From a virus, in the IMG/VR virus record IMGVR_UViG_3300010412_000036, positions 1-39,014 of that record: a DNA stretch of 39,014 nucleotides. The stretch is one strand, 5' to 3'. The notes below the pieces were generated by a model. The model was not told where the DNA came from. It searched no databases and was given only the letters and a program-made list of their open reading frames with translations. The number at the start of each line of letters is the position of its first letter. The stretch's first letter is position 1. Both the position numbers and the translations under genes were made by a program. This document shows positions 28,401 through 34,400 of the stretch, in pieces.

Positions 28401-31400
28401 CGTTCTACCAGGATGCAGCTCTGGGCATCATCAACCGGATGGCCACCGACGTGGTGCCAATGTCGCCTGACGAAGAGATCACACAAGTGATCAGTACTCA
28501 GAATGGAGTCCCTGTTAACGTTGTCAAGCAGAGTGCGAACACGTGGGTCGATCCTGATACTGGGTGGAACTTCCGTGGTGGAGCTATCTCCTCGTTCATT
28601 CCGCACTATGGTGTGCCTTATATCAACCATCGTACAACGAATGAACAGCACATCAACATTGTCAACAAGATCAGTTCGTACGCTTCTTCGCTCTGGCGTC
28701 GCAACGATGAGCCAAAAGTCTGGCAGCGCCTGAAGACGGCCTTCACTGGCAAACCCGAGGAAATGAGCAGTGCTGTCATGGACCTTTTCGCTCAGCCGGA
28801 AGGTATGGGTATGGCTCGACGGTTCTTTGAAGATCCTAGTAGCTTAGGGTTGGGCATCCTGACGCAAACGGAGGATGAAACGGTCGATCCGGTCATTCCA
28901 ATGGAAGCACCTGAGTTCGAAGATGTTACGGTATCCTATGACGGCGTTGGTAACTCACCGTCGATCCGGTTTTCTGTCACAGCAGATTCGTACATGCAGG
29001 CTCCCACGCCTGATCAAGAGAGTACGTTCGGACGAACAACACGTGAGTTTGTTCTGCAGTCATTTGAACGTGCTGACATGGAGAATGTCCTCGATGAGCT
29101 GGCGCGATTCTTAGTACCTGACGAGGCCGTTATGGCTGATGAAAATCCGGGTACAGCAGCCATTAAGAAGAAGAACCTGCGTAAGGTGATCAAGCAGGCT
29201 GCAGCTTCCTGGATCGGTACGAAGGTTAACGCGGAGTTCATGTCTCATCATGCCCACCTCGCTGGTGATCTGGGTACACGAGCCATGCAGCGAACTCATG
29301 ACGGACTGGAAGCTGGCCCTGAAGTCGAAGCTATTGCAGCGACTATGGACAAAGAGACGAAGGCTATCTATGAGGAAGAGAATCTCCTCAGGAACGCTAC
29401 GATCCTGGATGCTATCGATCTTTCAAGTGCCCTGCATCCTATGCAGGTAGCCGATCTGTACCGTGATTTCGTGGCTGATTTCACATCTGATCAGCCAAGT
29501 GCACTGGCACTGAACAACTTCGATTTGATTGCCGAAGAGCTCTTCCCAGGAGTGTCGCCGGCACTCGCTCGTCAGCGTGTTGTTGAATACATGAGCGATC
29601 GAGCTGACGAAATCTATAATCATGACAAGAACTTCCCTCGGATGCAGAAGTTCATCGATAACTCCTTGGAGGTAGACGATGCCACGGAAAGAATCGAAGA
29701 CACGCAGACGGCGGATCTTTACGACGTACGAATTGCTCGTATACTCGGTGCCGAATTCTACTCACCTGCTGGTCTTCATAAGCGATTGAAAGGTTCACAG
29801 CAGCGTTCGCATCGCAGCTATCTCAATGTCGCTCGCACGTCGTTCGAACTGGAACAAGAGTACAACCAACGGATGGGCCTACCCTTCAATCAAAATGAAC
29901 TTGTCTCACGTGAACAAGTGGCGCTCCTCTCCGGAGGTCGTATTCCGACTATCAACAATGTGCCACGTGCTAATATCATGGCACCACTCAATGCAAAGGG
30001 TGTTGCCACCTCTCGAGATACCGGTATTCCTGTCGGCACGCCTACGACGCTAGCTATCCAGTCGGAAGCTGGTGATATGAAATGGCTCCAGGGTCGCTGG
30101 CTTGGTGCGGCTGGTCACATAAAGTATAGCCGCGAGGGCTTCGCTCTCATGATGGAGCCCTCTACGCGTCAGATCTTCGAAGTCCCCATGGAAATGGTGA
30201 CAGCTATCGAGATCGGACACAAGGCAGGCTTTGCCAACCGCATTGCTGATCACTTCATGAAAGACGTCGTCAAGAAGTGGGGCACGGAAGAGCAGATGCT
30301 GACAGCCCTTCTGGACGGCGACAAGAAGAAGACAGCTGACGGTTGGTACTCGAAGTATCCGGAATTCTTCGATGCCCCGATGATGCACATGACCACGATG
30401 TTCGCAGAGAACATCAACAAGGTCTCCACAGGTATGAGCTATCTCTTCGGCAACGATGTAGCATCTGCTGCTACGCATGCCGGCATAGCTCTTGTGATGC
30501 TTCCGTTTTCTTTGCCTGCAAGTGTACACCATGGCCTGAGCGCCCTGAATCACGTTGCCAAGATGCACTGGCGGTACCTGAATCGTATCACCCAGAACCT
30601 CACGACAGGTGCCAATGCCTGGATCTCGGATCCTTTCATCAGCTTCATGCATGATGTAATTCCCAATATTGTACCAAGTCAAGAAGGTCTGCAGACATCT
30701 CAAATGGCCAGTGCGGCTCAGCGCTTTGCTGGTCACTACGGTGCAGCTATCAATGAAGCTTCTGGCGATGTGTCTACTCATGAAACATCCACTGTTTTGG
30801 CAACGGTGAAACGTGTCCAACGACAGCTGGATCAGCTCCGGGGTACCTCGAAATTCGAAGACGTTCTTGCTCTGATTGGCAACATTGAGATGGGCCGCAA
30901 AGAGCTCGAGCTTTATGATGACGAAGGTCTTCGTCTGGCACGTGTCTATGATGAGAATGGCAACATGATCGGTGGCCTCCAGGATATCTATGAGACCAAC
31001 GTTGATGCGATCACTCAGCTGTTCAGTATCAGCTATGGTGCCGATAACGCAAGGAATCTGTGGCTCCGAAGATCTGCTCAGGCTGCATCCATTTTCCCGA
31101 AATCGGTCAACAACTATCGTCTGCAGATGGCCTACAAGCAGGCCGAAACAGAACAAGGATCCGTCAAGAGCGTTCTGGGTATGCACGAGCGCAGTGAGGC
31201 CAAGCAAGACATAGCTTTCCCGATACGAGCTGCCGGCAAGGGTCTCTTTTCAGACGATGTTGTCAAGCGAGCCAACATCGCTGAGGACTACATGTACTCG
31301 ATCATGGGCCAGTACATCGGTAAGAGCGAGGCCCTGAAAGCTCCTCTAGCACACCGAGCTGTACTATTTAGCCACTTTGGCCGTGGCCGTGCCAAGATGA

Positions 31401-32098
31401 AGACCGTGCGAGCGTTCGATTATCTTCGTCAGTCTAAGGCTCTTGGACGTAAGTGGCATCAGCGCTTCCTGGATATGGGTATCGAAGTAGGTACCGATGG
31501 TGTCCTCAATCCGGTGCAGATCAAAACACTCATGGCTTCTGGTGCTCTGGGTGGTATCAAATCATTCCGTACTCTTCTTATGTACGGTTTTGGCATGATC
31601 ATTTCAGATTTCGTGGCTGATCTCTACGGTGAAGACTCCGAAGAGCTCGAGAATATGAAGACGGCCGTCAAGAATATGCGTTCGGTAGCCTATTCTATTG
31701 GTGGCGTCGAGCGCCAATATCAGATGGACGACATCCTTGCAACCCTCGTGGAAGGTGTTATCAGCCTGATCACCTTCGGTCTCTACGACGTTGATGACAT
31801 CGATAAAGGCAGTGAATTCCGGTTCTACCAGGTCAAGGGGATCGACCAAACGGTCCAAGACCTATCTTATGGGCTATCGGGAGGCATGGGGGTTAGTGAG
31901 GGTCTTTCTGTTATTTTGTCGCCATTCACGTATCGCATCCTTGAAGGAGCTGATGATTATGACAAGCCAAACAGCAACTGGGAAACACCGTACAACGACA
32001 AGGTCGACGAATATGTGACCAAGAAGGTCGGTCGCCTGCCGTTCATTGGACCGGTAGCTGAACCGATCGTTGAAGAGGTACTCAAGTCAGGTGACTGA
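19475..32098 (+). CDS. Giant (4207 aa) virion protein with DPBB-type RNA polymerase motif
   Basis: One uninterrupted frame of 4208 codons from ATG 19475 (AGGAG at 19466-19470). Residues 1973-2030 read IILQRTP ... HPRASHAVMPPGF ... SGTDMDADRIGIIAP. This matches the beta-prime pattern LNRAPTLHR ... [21 protein letters not shown] and the SGxDxDxDK signature of giant single-chain phage RNA polymerases (phi14:2 gp66 is the proven case). D2014, D2016 and D2018 would bind catalytic magnesium. K1619 and K1630 may be the paired lysines of the other barrel, and GKSVGMFRQ (2111-2119) follows downstream. Two GYYK joints (1090-1093, 2812-2815) bracket this core. Hydrophobic helices lie near 649-670, 3668-3684 and 4033-4052. 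Position at the end of the structural block suggests it is packaged and ejected, then transcribes early genes. The polymerase call is strong by motif but untested; no T7/N4-type polymerase motifs were recognised. Confidence 0.75.
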   Translation: MGNWSRYYHTRLRSPRPHRSYGKPKTDRFTDVDDYGVPNPYYKEQSINTRDWQQYQKGYRGDQLTSEKDKNYAWSRFQKAEWDNDIIAEHFGGSPGRKLDPEDYYKSVEELSWKLTKDFERLGLNTNLDATEFSEAIEGLFGAAEAEGVDLGYSRYEKQLAQELQTSSFLPTLVSKRRSAGKQLHDMFESLSPEQQAYHRKRELEYRTYVSELSGRSVQPEVRPDLNNLAYYLEPGTKMDKDGKPTNLKTWLQQNVTGEIYPLRPKQWYLDQLEHIRKLEERESIKQGINAVVPLQGVHKDTYGTPSDPIQQPRRKQASGISQLQNQIKFYETNSEGMLVHEDGVAVLRSPEQVDEDLKRATSEIIMRLQNVDMPEEEKARMIKYFMTSASGDGLLNAISGILGRFIEPFTPEGGYSSFSYLKPGLSFGDPEIFKMYAAELNRLKSLAAEHRDLYSKAKTNGLGQKVYDLSEAVDGRDSFGAGISAVSQGVVGTLFGSDASRATADAIFGLQEISRGIMEGGEPTRDWKLQAHRMLKNQLSEKALKYLEGEADIPEDFWLELPYAMGYVAGLSVPINWSARATAPVTQMSQRVLRSKPAMKYMDPIVKNLGMTPEVFAGRLVNTTALTTQIYATTSMIDPLNMFEKRNIVTAVAGGVAGAATQQMIISAMKRRGNTYKATRDMLRNMELNDPRRAEFAARLMQTNKKEQFLGGWAAATGLGPAMEATQLMYQDVDFWSSMGDYFDVSNPYGFWWLDMGLGTIDGYEAAKAYGKALSLSHNTIDGGNPEITERAIQLQQQAKEKNEARRHWFRKKSGEDAPQAETETTQEPAEMGTPEWVAQTVEKVRKQDPETWDKVRAAQEAYNSYIEEVGSLKDVEGEAPVETPTTFGDHFKNKTPNERGRYVVDDITGLFPDMTPWQQSFYNQFIKQDPVQVELTKENRAWYVEDDATGERFVRMPETQPFHSKVFVHEGIGHQFTVDLLRKHSTDPKVKDLIEGINDITQSNEWLEVLSRMEPEERKRVVSDPFETAAVVIEHLDEFKTSNALLAKIGFATPPVPNTMERILKDQEARRAQAEEDADQDPEKRNFGYYKQLPQAENTSEVVGAMYGAGIFGESVKNIVDRVKEFHPAWDGMRADEQNQAILEFVRLLEPQDLTTYMPERVVRPVDTGENITNMLEDILGVSVDPYMKTADMRSWAEWYNEQIQRSPAPQDRKDIAEEVLNRIRFRLDNYVQKTVWDITPDGEPYIRQFEGVGNNRLEIEGFPQINPFPYLKSNNNPILEGFKDIGIMSPDLKDDFDKMVAEDGFEAAARQAMVYGFIPLGPAGHVLNFNPEIVAGNRAKALKVIYQGYEPLIVDRLTNPESYTAGVPANAETIAQMLDWSKIPMDGPVTIDMLNEASRGRSIGQLKTMAELIRENKAFGADIRKVIEAYRNMFKDENGQGYIPPYVRLKQKGDEAFERLRAAKNTAEQAKAMDDWANIRDTEIWRASVDLYNRILSNNVPSTKKHPVKYASNVLSSQGKMPFKPQNIDQLGESYNMPKFYQKDGKIDPHYMAAGFNEDGTINVMTLPGFMNESFGLPNPETYVPDHNDSFTYLNPLMGATMEASMGFRPVGGAIKMTGIYETGLHKTIASPSEGIFNTLPDTFPPVGMIRAETAHKNPRVRTVTSRMSPGTRYVMKGGTPIAEITDAGYKKLSDEDAMSIVMKEPTLMIERVKPDQINLDYIDKPDRLGTVETGNAAGHSLPFDPSTPEMNKYLTQVQRANAYELTEDIIGMSALTDVAHGKRRFTPKQNEALRGFLRRLTNRLHMLKQQDQTYKGISGNQLSELATHLEAATISENVNRPLLKAILLTYPQIIDAANHSLADSYDNIYQVRNRGASVTVGDMNVVDIEVSRENAIEYLQKTFSETPRKAERAIQRYKQAMEELKIFDEQGFIDKDSDLGVIVPEAWLEAMNERRGRQGEAPLVPGTRIILQRTPIDAPESMAAGIIAGVHPRASHAVMPPGFMKRSGTDMDADRIGIIAPYRLGPGNQFYDDTQYRPVLEPGNDFFVNAWQEMADRSYGEGTEALDILNIKSPSGKPMPVKYAPLHTTDALYPDFMYGIGQEKEIGKSVGMFRQVMDQFLSKGALPGEEISIGKWSFTNNPNVSEVGRVKIEAYDSFGKSHRRVDPELAFANIFDLKWNGQYIVDLPEASAKEMVGKFKEMLQERALPKKRSRGPQDQSLYDELGSLTNPSKAAIPYSPSFAARKAVADAEKHLGTSRLPYGMPDKFAIQQELEKVYQKIYTDPDKVTEPVVKKVNLIEAITKKSSIDNPYTDSRNYYAKRPQTMSEDDARAMVAVVNYSLNTLPIVVDDGVTFALPPNMGTIMVNNGSLYWMTPEFDMVPLTKVFQPNGQLHERFDNIRMQNALTINEVVPRALTGYVTIEEGLRNLNDVKRHELDKFLEWEQREENRVRITFSALPKERTLGGRRQVVMTVNPEMTEPEFRAELMSGLKQLNKMLKEVGPWAHGAIVPESFSHLTSWQEEIVRNKWSEMANYGTVFQNDRGITDQEASELAGRLAVTLGSSPEEMTDLALLVDNERFMTPFGIVNGALQAGAMPEVEIYGERMSLPAAILRVAEKQFGEERKYGYWDTTESDGKRRITMSELEFYSLTKLTDAVPPTDWSEESLVSSFKVLNGMGYDELKIFGIDKPWNIFDVLSRHMDPEELVDMDRKQTVIREAPEDKTLRVTHKELMILRENKKYDRGRHGFYEFFKDLEERGYEVLVSISAPGIGNTWVVKDEIAQRKAEYDEWRKAKDDADAEGNQRSYGYYKPANRQSSLVEKVIGATRGISPSLSAKQRRQIKSRINDARSQVRAIDELSPRQIHDFMRKVGDDVKQFGLEGVDDLIEFYDAHIPSEWLKEQVEIAEYVHRDDPKKAKEAVDIIKMAAVLDYLDSLKRMVQSDRDLRFSEVTPLLNMKERIAKHRRIGGVGSFYQDAALGIINRMATDVVPMSPDEEITQVISTQNGVPVNVVKQSANTWVDPDTGWNFRGGAISSFIPHYGVPYINHRTTNEQHINIVNKISSYASSLWRRNDEPKVWQRLKTAFTGKPEEMSSAVMDLFAQPEGMGMARRFFEDPSSLGLGILTQTEDETVDPVIPMEAPEFEDVTVSYDGVGNSPSIRFSVTADSYMQAPTPDQESTFGRTTREFVLQSFERADMENVLDELARFLVPDEAVMADENPGTAAIKKKNLRKVIKQAAASWIGTKVNAEFMSHHAHLAGDLGTRAMQRTHDGLEAGPEVEAIAATMDKETKAIYEEENLLRNATILDAIDLSSALHPMQVADLYRDFVADFTSDQPSALALNNFDLIAEELFPGVSPALARQRVVEYMSDRADEIYNHDKNFPRMQKFIDNSLEVDDATERIEDTQTADLYDVRIARILGAEFYSPAGLHKRLKGSQQRSHRSYLNVARTSFELEQEYNQRMGLPFNQNELVSREQVALLSGGRIPTINNVPRANIMAPLNAKGVATSRDTGIPVGTPTTLAIQSEAGDMKWLQGRWLGAAGHIKYSREGFALMMEPSTRQIFEVPMEMVTAIEIGHKAGFANRIADHFMKDVVKKWGTEEQMLTALLDGDKKKTADGWYSKYPEFFDAPMMHMTTMFAENINKVSTGMSYLFGNDVASAATHAGIALVMLPFSLPASVHHGLSALNHVAKMHWRYLNRITQNLTTGANAWISDPFISFMHDVIPNIVPSQEGLQTSQMASAAQRFAGHYGAAINEASGDVSTHETSTVLATVKRVQRQLDQLRGTSKFEDVLALIGNIEMGRKELELYDDEGLRLARVYDENGNMIGGLQDIYETNVDAITQLFSISYGADNARNLWLRRSAQAASIFPKSVNNYRLQMAYKQAETEQGSVKSVLGMHERSEAKQDIAFPIRAAGKGLFSDDVVKRANIAEDYMYSIMGQYIGKSEALKAPLAHRAVLFSHFGRGRAKMKTVRAFDYLRQSKALGRKWHQRFLDMGIEVGTDGVLNPVQIKTLMASGALGGIKSFRTLLMYGFGMIISDFVADLYGEDSEELENMKTAVKNMRSVAYSIGGVERQYQMDDILATLVEGVISLITFGLYDVDDIDKGSEFRFYQVKGIDQTVQDLSYGLSGGMGVSEGLSVILSPFTYRILEGADDYDKPNSNWETPYNDKVDEYVTKKVGRLPFIGPVAEPIVEEVLKSGD
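22736..22753 (+). other. First GYYK joint in giant protein (left border of polymerase-like core)
   Basis: It encodes NFGYYK at residues 1088-1093, preceded by a charged, probably coiled segment (RRAQAEEDADQDPEKR). A matching joint occurs 1722 residues later. It is probably a domain linker or processing site, by inference from the duplication alone. Confidence 0.5.
24329..24364 (+). other. Candidate lysine pair of the first double-psi barrel
   Basis: It encodes KMTGIYETGLHK (K1619 to K1630). It recalls the KMAGRHGNK segment of bacterial RNA polymerase beta, whose lysines contact the substrate. It lies about 390 residues before the DMDAD motif, a spacing reasonable for a single-chain two-barrel enzyme. 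The match is short, so this remains a candidate. Confidence 0.4.
25403..25528 (+). other. Catalytic DxDxD motif region of RNA polymerase-like core
   Basis: Codons 1977-2018 of the giant gene: R1977-T-P1979 (beta-prime NRAP arginine/proline equivalent), then HPRASHAVMPPGF, then SGTDMDAD with D2014, D2016 and D2018. In beta-prime the equivalent aspartates chelate the catalytic magnesium. The usual glycine of DFDGD is alanine here, and phage enzymes of the DFDID type also lack it. Confidence 0.7.
27902..27919 (+). other. Second GYYK joint in giant protein (right border of polymerase-like core)
   Basis: It encodes SYGYYK at residues 2810-2815, after a charged helix (EYDEWRKAKDDADAEGNQR) and before a polar stretch with VEKVIGA. 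The first joint is likewise followed by VVGA. The shared layout suggests duplicated linkers around an inserted module. Confidence 0.5.
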
Positions 32099-32119
32099 TC
32101 CATACACTATAGGTGAACT
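32099..32119 (+). promoter_or_regulatory. Leader of 32120 gene: ribosome site and possible phage-promoter-like core
   Basis: The 21-base spacer contains AGGTGA (32111-32116), a ribosome site for ATG 32120. It also contains CACTATAGG (32105-32113), identical to the core of T7-type promoters and close to that of SP6. The two signals overlap. One short match can arise by chance, so the promoter reading is weak. Confidence 0.25.
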
Positions 32120-32605
32120 ATGCTCGCAATGCCCTTTCTCGTGAAGTTCCTTCCTCCGACCAAGAAGGCCGCTTCAAGCTCTGTTCGTATTCAGTCCCTG
32201 GTCACATCAGGGCGTATCGTCATTGGTAAACCGTATCTGGTGCTGGGCACCTCAGATGATACCAGTGGTAGTTGGTCGGCTCTTCTCATCGATGACCATG
32301 GCTTTATGATGTGGCAACCGTTTAGCGGTCTGAAATTCGCTGGTCTGTACACTGGCCAGAAGATCCAGCTTGGCGAAAGCTACATCGAAGATTACGAGCT
32401 CGCAGACTCACAGGTCCTGATGCCTGGCATCGATAGTGTTGTTCCTGTGCCACCTCCTGCGCCGGCAGAGGAAGAAAAAAAGGCTCCCGAAGGAGCCAAG
32501 AAATTCAAGGGCGACCGTAAAACATCTGATGCACATCTGCTTCCAGACCTTCCAGAGAATGTCGAGCATCTCGAATCCGACGCTCAAGATCAGCTTTCTG
32601 TCTGA
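32120..32605 (+). CDS. Unknown 161-aa protein with Pro/Glu-rich linker
   Basis: ATG 32120 follows AGGTGA. Residues about 20-105 look like a small beta domain (RIVIGKPYLVLGTSDDTSGS, then LLIDDHGFMMWQPFSGLKFA). A low-complexity linker follows (about 108-135, VVPVPPPAPAEEEKKAPEG), then a short acidic tail. It is the last plus-strand gene of the block, and its final 101 bases overlap the 3' end of the convergent minus-strand gene. A minus-strand terminator lies inside its linker codons. Function is unknown; it may be a minor virion or regulatory protein expressed with the giant gene. Confidence 0.6.
   Translation: MLAMPFLVKFLPPTKKAASSSVRIQSLVTSGRIVIGKPYLVLGTSDDTSGSWSALLIDDHGFMMWQPFSGLKFAGLYTGQKIQLGESYIEDYELADSQVLMPGIDSVVPVPPPAPAEEEKKAPEGAKKFKGDRKTSDAHLLPDLPENVEHLESDAQDQLSV
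32475..32497 (-). terminator. Intrinsic terminator of minus-strand operon (UUCG loop)
   Basis: On the minus strand GGCTCC, TTCG loop, GGAGCC is followed by seven T. It starts eight bases after the stop of the 33125-32505 gene. It lies wholly within the coding sequence of the convergent plus-strand gene (its EKKAPEGAK codons). This is a textbook stem, tetraloop and U-tract. Confidence 0.9.
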
Positions 32606-33125
32606 TCATCTCTAGCTTCACAGCACGTTCACGTAGTTCTTCCCAACTGGCAGCTTCTTCGCCCCAGCGTGCGATAACGAAGTAGCCTTCATTGCCAGCA
32701 TAGGGAAGCTCTGTGTCATACCTGAAACCAGTGGGTTCGATATTGGCAATCAGGAATGGGTCGGGCTTGTCGCCTGCATAGCGGATCACGAGCTGTTTCT
32801 CGTTTGGGAACCACTTCTTTGCTCGTTCGATTTCGTTGAGTACACGCGGCGGAATGACTTCGTGCTTGAACTCATGTGCATAGACAGCTGCAGGGCACAA
32901 GGTCTGGATGATAGCCTTCGTGCCCTGATTCATGTGCATGTATGGCACTCGTTCATTGGTATCAGGCGTGGTCGATCCATCTGCGCTATACCTGCCACCA
33001 TAGAGATATTTCTGGCCATGCAGGCCAAGCTTTTCGATCTGCCGCGAGACGTTCTCTAGCTCCTCTTCCGTGAGCTCCGTAATGATCTGAGGTTCTACCT
33101 CATAGATCTCAACCATTGTATCCAT
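32505..33125 (-). CDS. Unknown 206-aa protein, last gene of minus operon
   Basis: ATG at 33125 is preceded by AGGAGG (eight-base spacing); a second in-frame ATG three codons on is a less likely start. The N-terminal region is acidic and helical (EPQIITELTEEELENVSRQI), the middle is mixed with several aromatic residues (QLVIRYAGDKPDPFLIANIE, GYFVIARWGEEA), and the last ~50 residues are a charged helix (RERAVKLEMIRQKADLERRI). No family was recognised. It follows the preceding gene after two bases and is closed by a strong terminator. It is likely an early or middle phage protein of unknown role. Confidence 0.65.
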   Translation of the reverse strand: MDTMVEIYEVEPQIITELTEEELENVSRQIEKLGLHGQKYLYGGRYSADGSTTPDTNERVPYMHMNQGTKAIIQTLCPAAVYAHEFKHEVIPPRVLNEIERAKKWFPNEKQLVIRYAGDKPDPFLIANIEPTGFRYDTELPYAGNEGYFVIARWGEEAASWEELRERAVKLEMIRQKADLERRIRDARHSLEGLEADVHQMFYGRP

Positions 33126-33127
33126 GG

Positions 33128-33589
33128 TCAGTCCTCCTGTGTGTATAGATCTGAATGTTCCTCAGGGTCTGCGCCCTGATACATATCATTGATGAGCGCT
33201 TGCGTGTATTTGCCGACCGTGATGTCAATGAGGGCCCTGTCGAAGAACAGTTCCCATTTGGGATCAAGCTCGATGCTGATACGAAACTGAGGGTCAGAAA
33301 CGATCTCTCGCTCTATCAGGTATTCGACAGCCGGTGCTCCCCAGAATTCTGAGTGATTTCTGTAAGGGACATCCTTGTATGTACCCAGCTCGATGTCTTC
33401 GGTGTTGACAATGGCCATTACTCTCAAGCCACGCGAGATCCAGAGCCACGTATATTGGACTTCATCAGCAGTCTTGGTGTAGAGCTCGTTGAGTCTGCTA
33501 CAGAGCATATCGTCATCGCAGAGCATGACGTCGGGCATATACCCACTGAAGGGTATCAGCATGCAGGCCGCTGCAAACTGTGCTTTCAT
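33128..33589 (-). CDS. Unknown 153-aa protein
   Basis: ATG at 33589 has a near-perfect AGGAGG ribosome site. The first ~20 residues (KAQFAAACMLIPFSGYM) are hydrophobic but contain no clear signal-peptidase site. The rest is acidic and mixed, with GLRVMAIVNTEDIELGTYKD and ELFFDRALIDITVGKYTQAL, ending DPEEHSDLYTQED. It follows a terminator in the minus operon, so it may be transcribed from its own weak promoter or by read-through. The function is not recognisable. Confidence 0.6.
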   Translation of the reverse strand: MKAQFAAACMLIPFSGYMPDVMLCDDDMLCSRLNELYTKTADEVQYTWLWISRGLRVMAIVNTEDIELGTYKDVPYRNHSEFWGAPAVEYLIEREIVSDPQFRISIELDPKWELFFDRALIDITVGKYTQALINDMYQGADPEEHSDLYTQED

Positions 33590-33606
33590 GTGTCCTCCTG
33601 TGATTC

Positions 33607-33645
33607 AAAAAAATGGGTACGAGACGGAATAACCGCCCCGTACCC
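33607..33645 (-). terminator. Intrinsic terminator within minus-strand operon
   Basis: On the minus strand GGGTACG (33645-33639) pairs with CGTACCC (33621-33615), with a possible inner CGG/CCG stem. An A and seven T follow (33614-33607). It lies 12 bases after the stop of the 34400-33657 gene and before the next ribosome site, so it should reduce expression of the last two genes. Confidence 0.8.
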
Positions 33646-33656
33646 TCTAGGAGGAC

Positions 33657-34400
33657 TCATCGGTAGATCACCGTGAAGCCCAGTTCTGTCAGCTTGCTGC
33701 AGACCTCATCCTTGATGCGGTACATCTCCGCAAGGAGCTCCGTCTCAAGGTCCCAGCACTCGAACCAGAATTGAATCCGCCCGTCGTTGCTGATGTCGTA
33801 GCATACGTCTACGTCTACCACAGCTTTGGGCTCTCCAGCAACGAACTCCAGTTCGAGTTGGAATCGCTGCATAATATCGTTGTTGGCATTGGTTTGGGTA
33901 CCAATGTTCTTGTTGCCACGACCATCGTTGATCTCGAGGACCGTACGGTCTTGGCTGACCTTGGCATACTTCAGAGTATTGACCAGGGTCTGATAGTCGT
34001 TCACGTTGACGAACATCGCCTTCATCTCACGGATGATGCTGAGTGTTTCCTTCGTCGTACGCTGACGATTCAGATAGCCTGTGAACTGAGTGTACTGCTC
34101 TGAAGGGCAGATCTCACCTCGCATGACGATCTTGGGATCGGCATTGAACTCATTGAGTGCAGTGTACATACCGATCCGGTGGGTTGGCACAGCGTTCACG
34201 TCGTAACGAATGCTGTGTGTGAGATCTACAGAGATAAAGGTCTTCTCTGGGTCCCACTTGTAGAAGTCCAGCGCAGTCGGGATGCTTCGCGGCTGGATAG
34301 TGAAGTCAGAGCCTTTGTAAGGCGGAAGCAGCTCAGCTGCTTGACCGTTCCTAATGATAAGCTCTTTCCCGTCCGGTGTGATATTGATCTGATGATCCAT
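33657..34400 (-). CDS. Unknown 247-aa protein of the minus operon
   Basis: I chose ATG 34400 because GGGGAAAG lies upstream, about eleven bases away; GTG 34430 lacks any ribosome site. It has a mixed alpha/beta composition with strands such as ELIIRNG, KTFISVDLTHSIRYDVN and PKAVVDVDVCYDI, and a C-terminal charged helix (LETELLAEMYRIKDEVCSKL). The charge and size would suit a DNA-metabolism accessory, but no motif proves this. It overlaps the previous gene by 50 bases in another frame and is followed by a terminator. It is the largest gene of the operon. Confidence 0.6.
   Translation of the reverse strand: MDHQINITPDGKELIIRNGQAAELLPPYKGSDFTIQPRSIPTALDFYKWDPEKTFISVDLTHSIRYDVNAVPTHRIGMYTALNEFNADPKIVMRGEICPSEQYTQFTGYLNRQRTTKETLSIIREMKAMFVNVNDYQTLVNTLKYAKVSQDRTVLEINDGRGNKNIGTQTNANNDIMQRFQLELEFVAGEPKAVVDVDVCYDISNDGRIQFWFECWDLETELLAEMYRIKDEVCSKLTELGFTVIYR

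Noticed and set aside
30050-31207. Long minus-strand open frames inside the giant gene (also 21686-22585)
   Set aside because: They are shadows of a clearly coding plus strand; composition (many Cys, His, Ile clusters) is not protein-like and no ribosome sites match.
19475-32098. T7/N4-type single-subunit RNA polymerase in the giant protein
   Set aside because: I did not recognise its conserved motifs (the T/DxxGR and HDS-type segments). The barrel-type DxDxD fits better.
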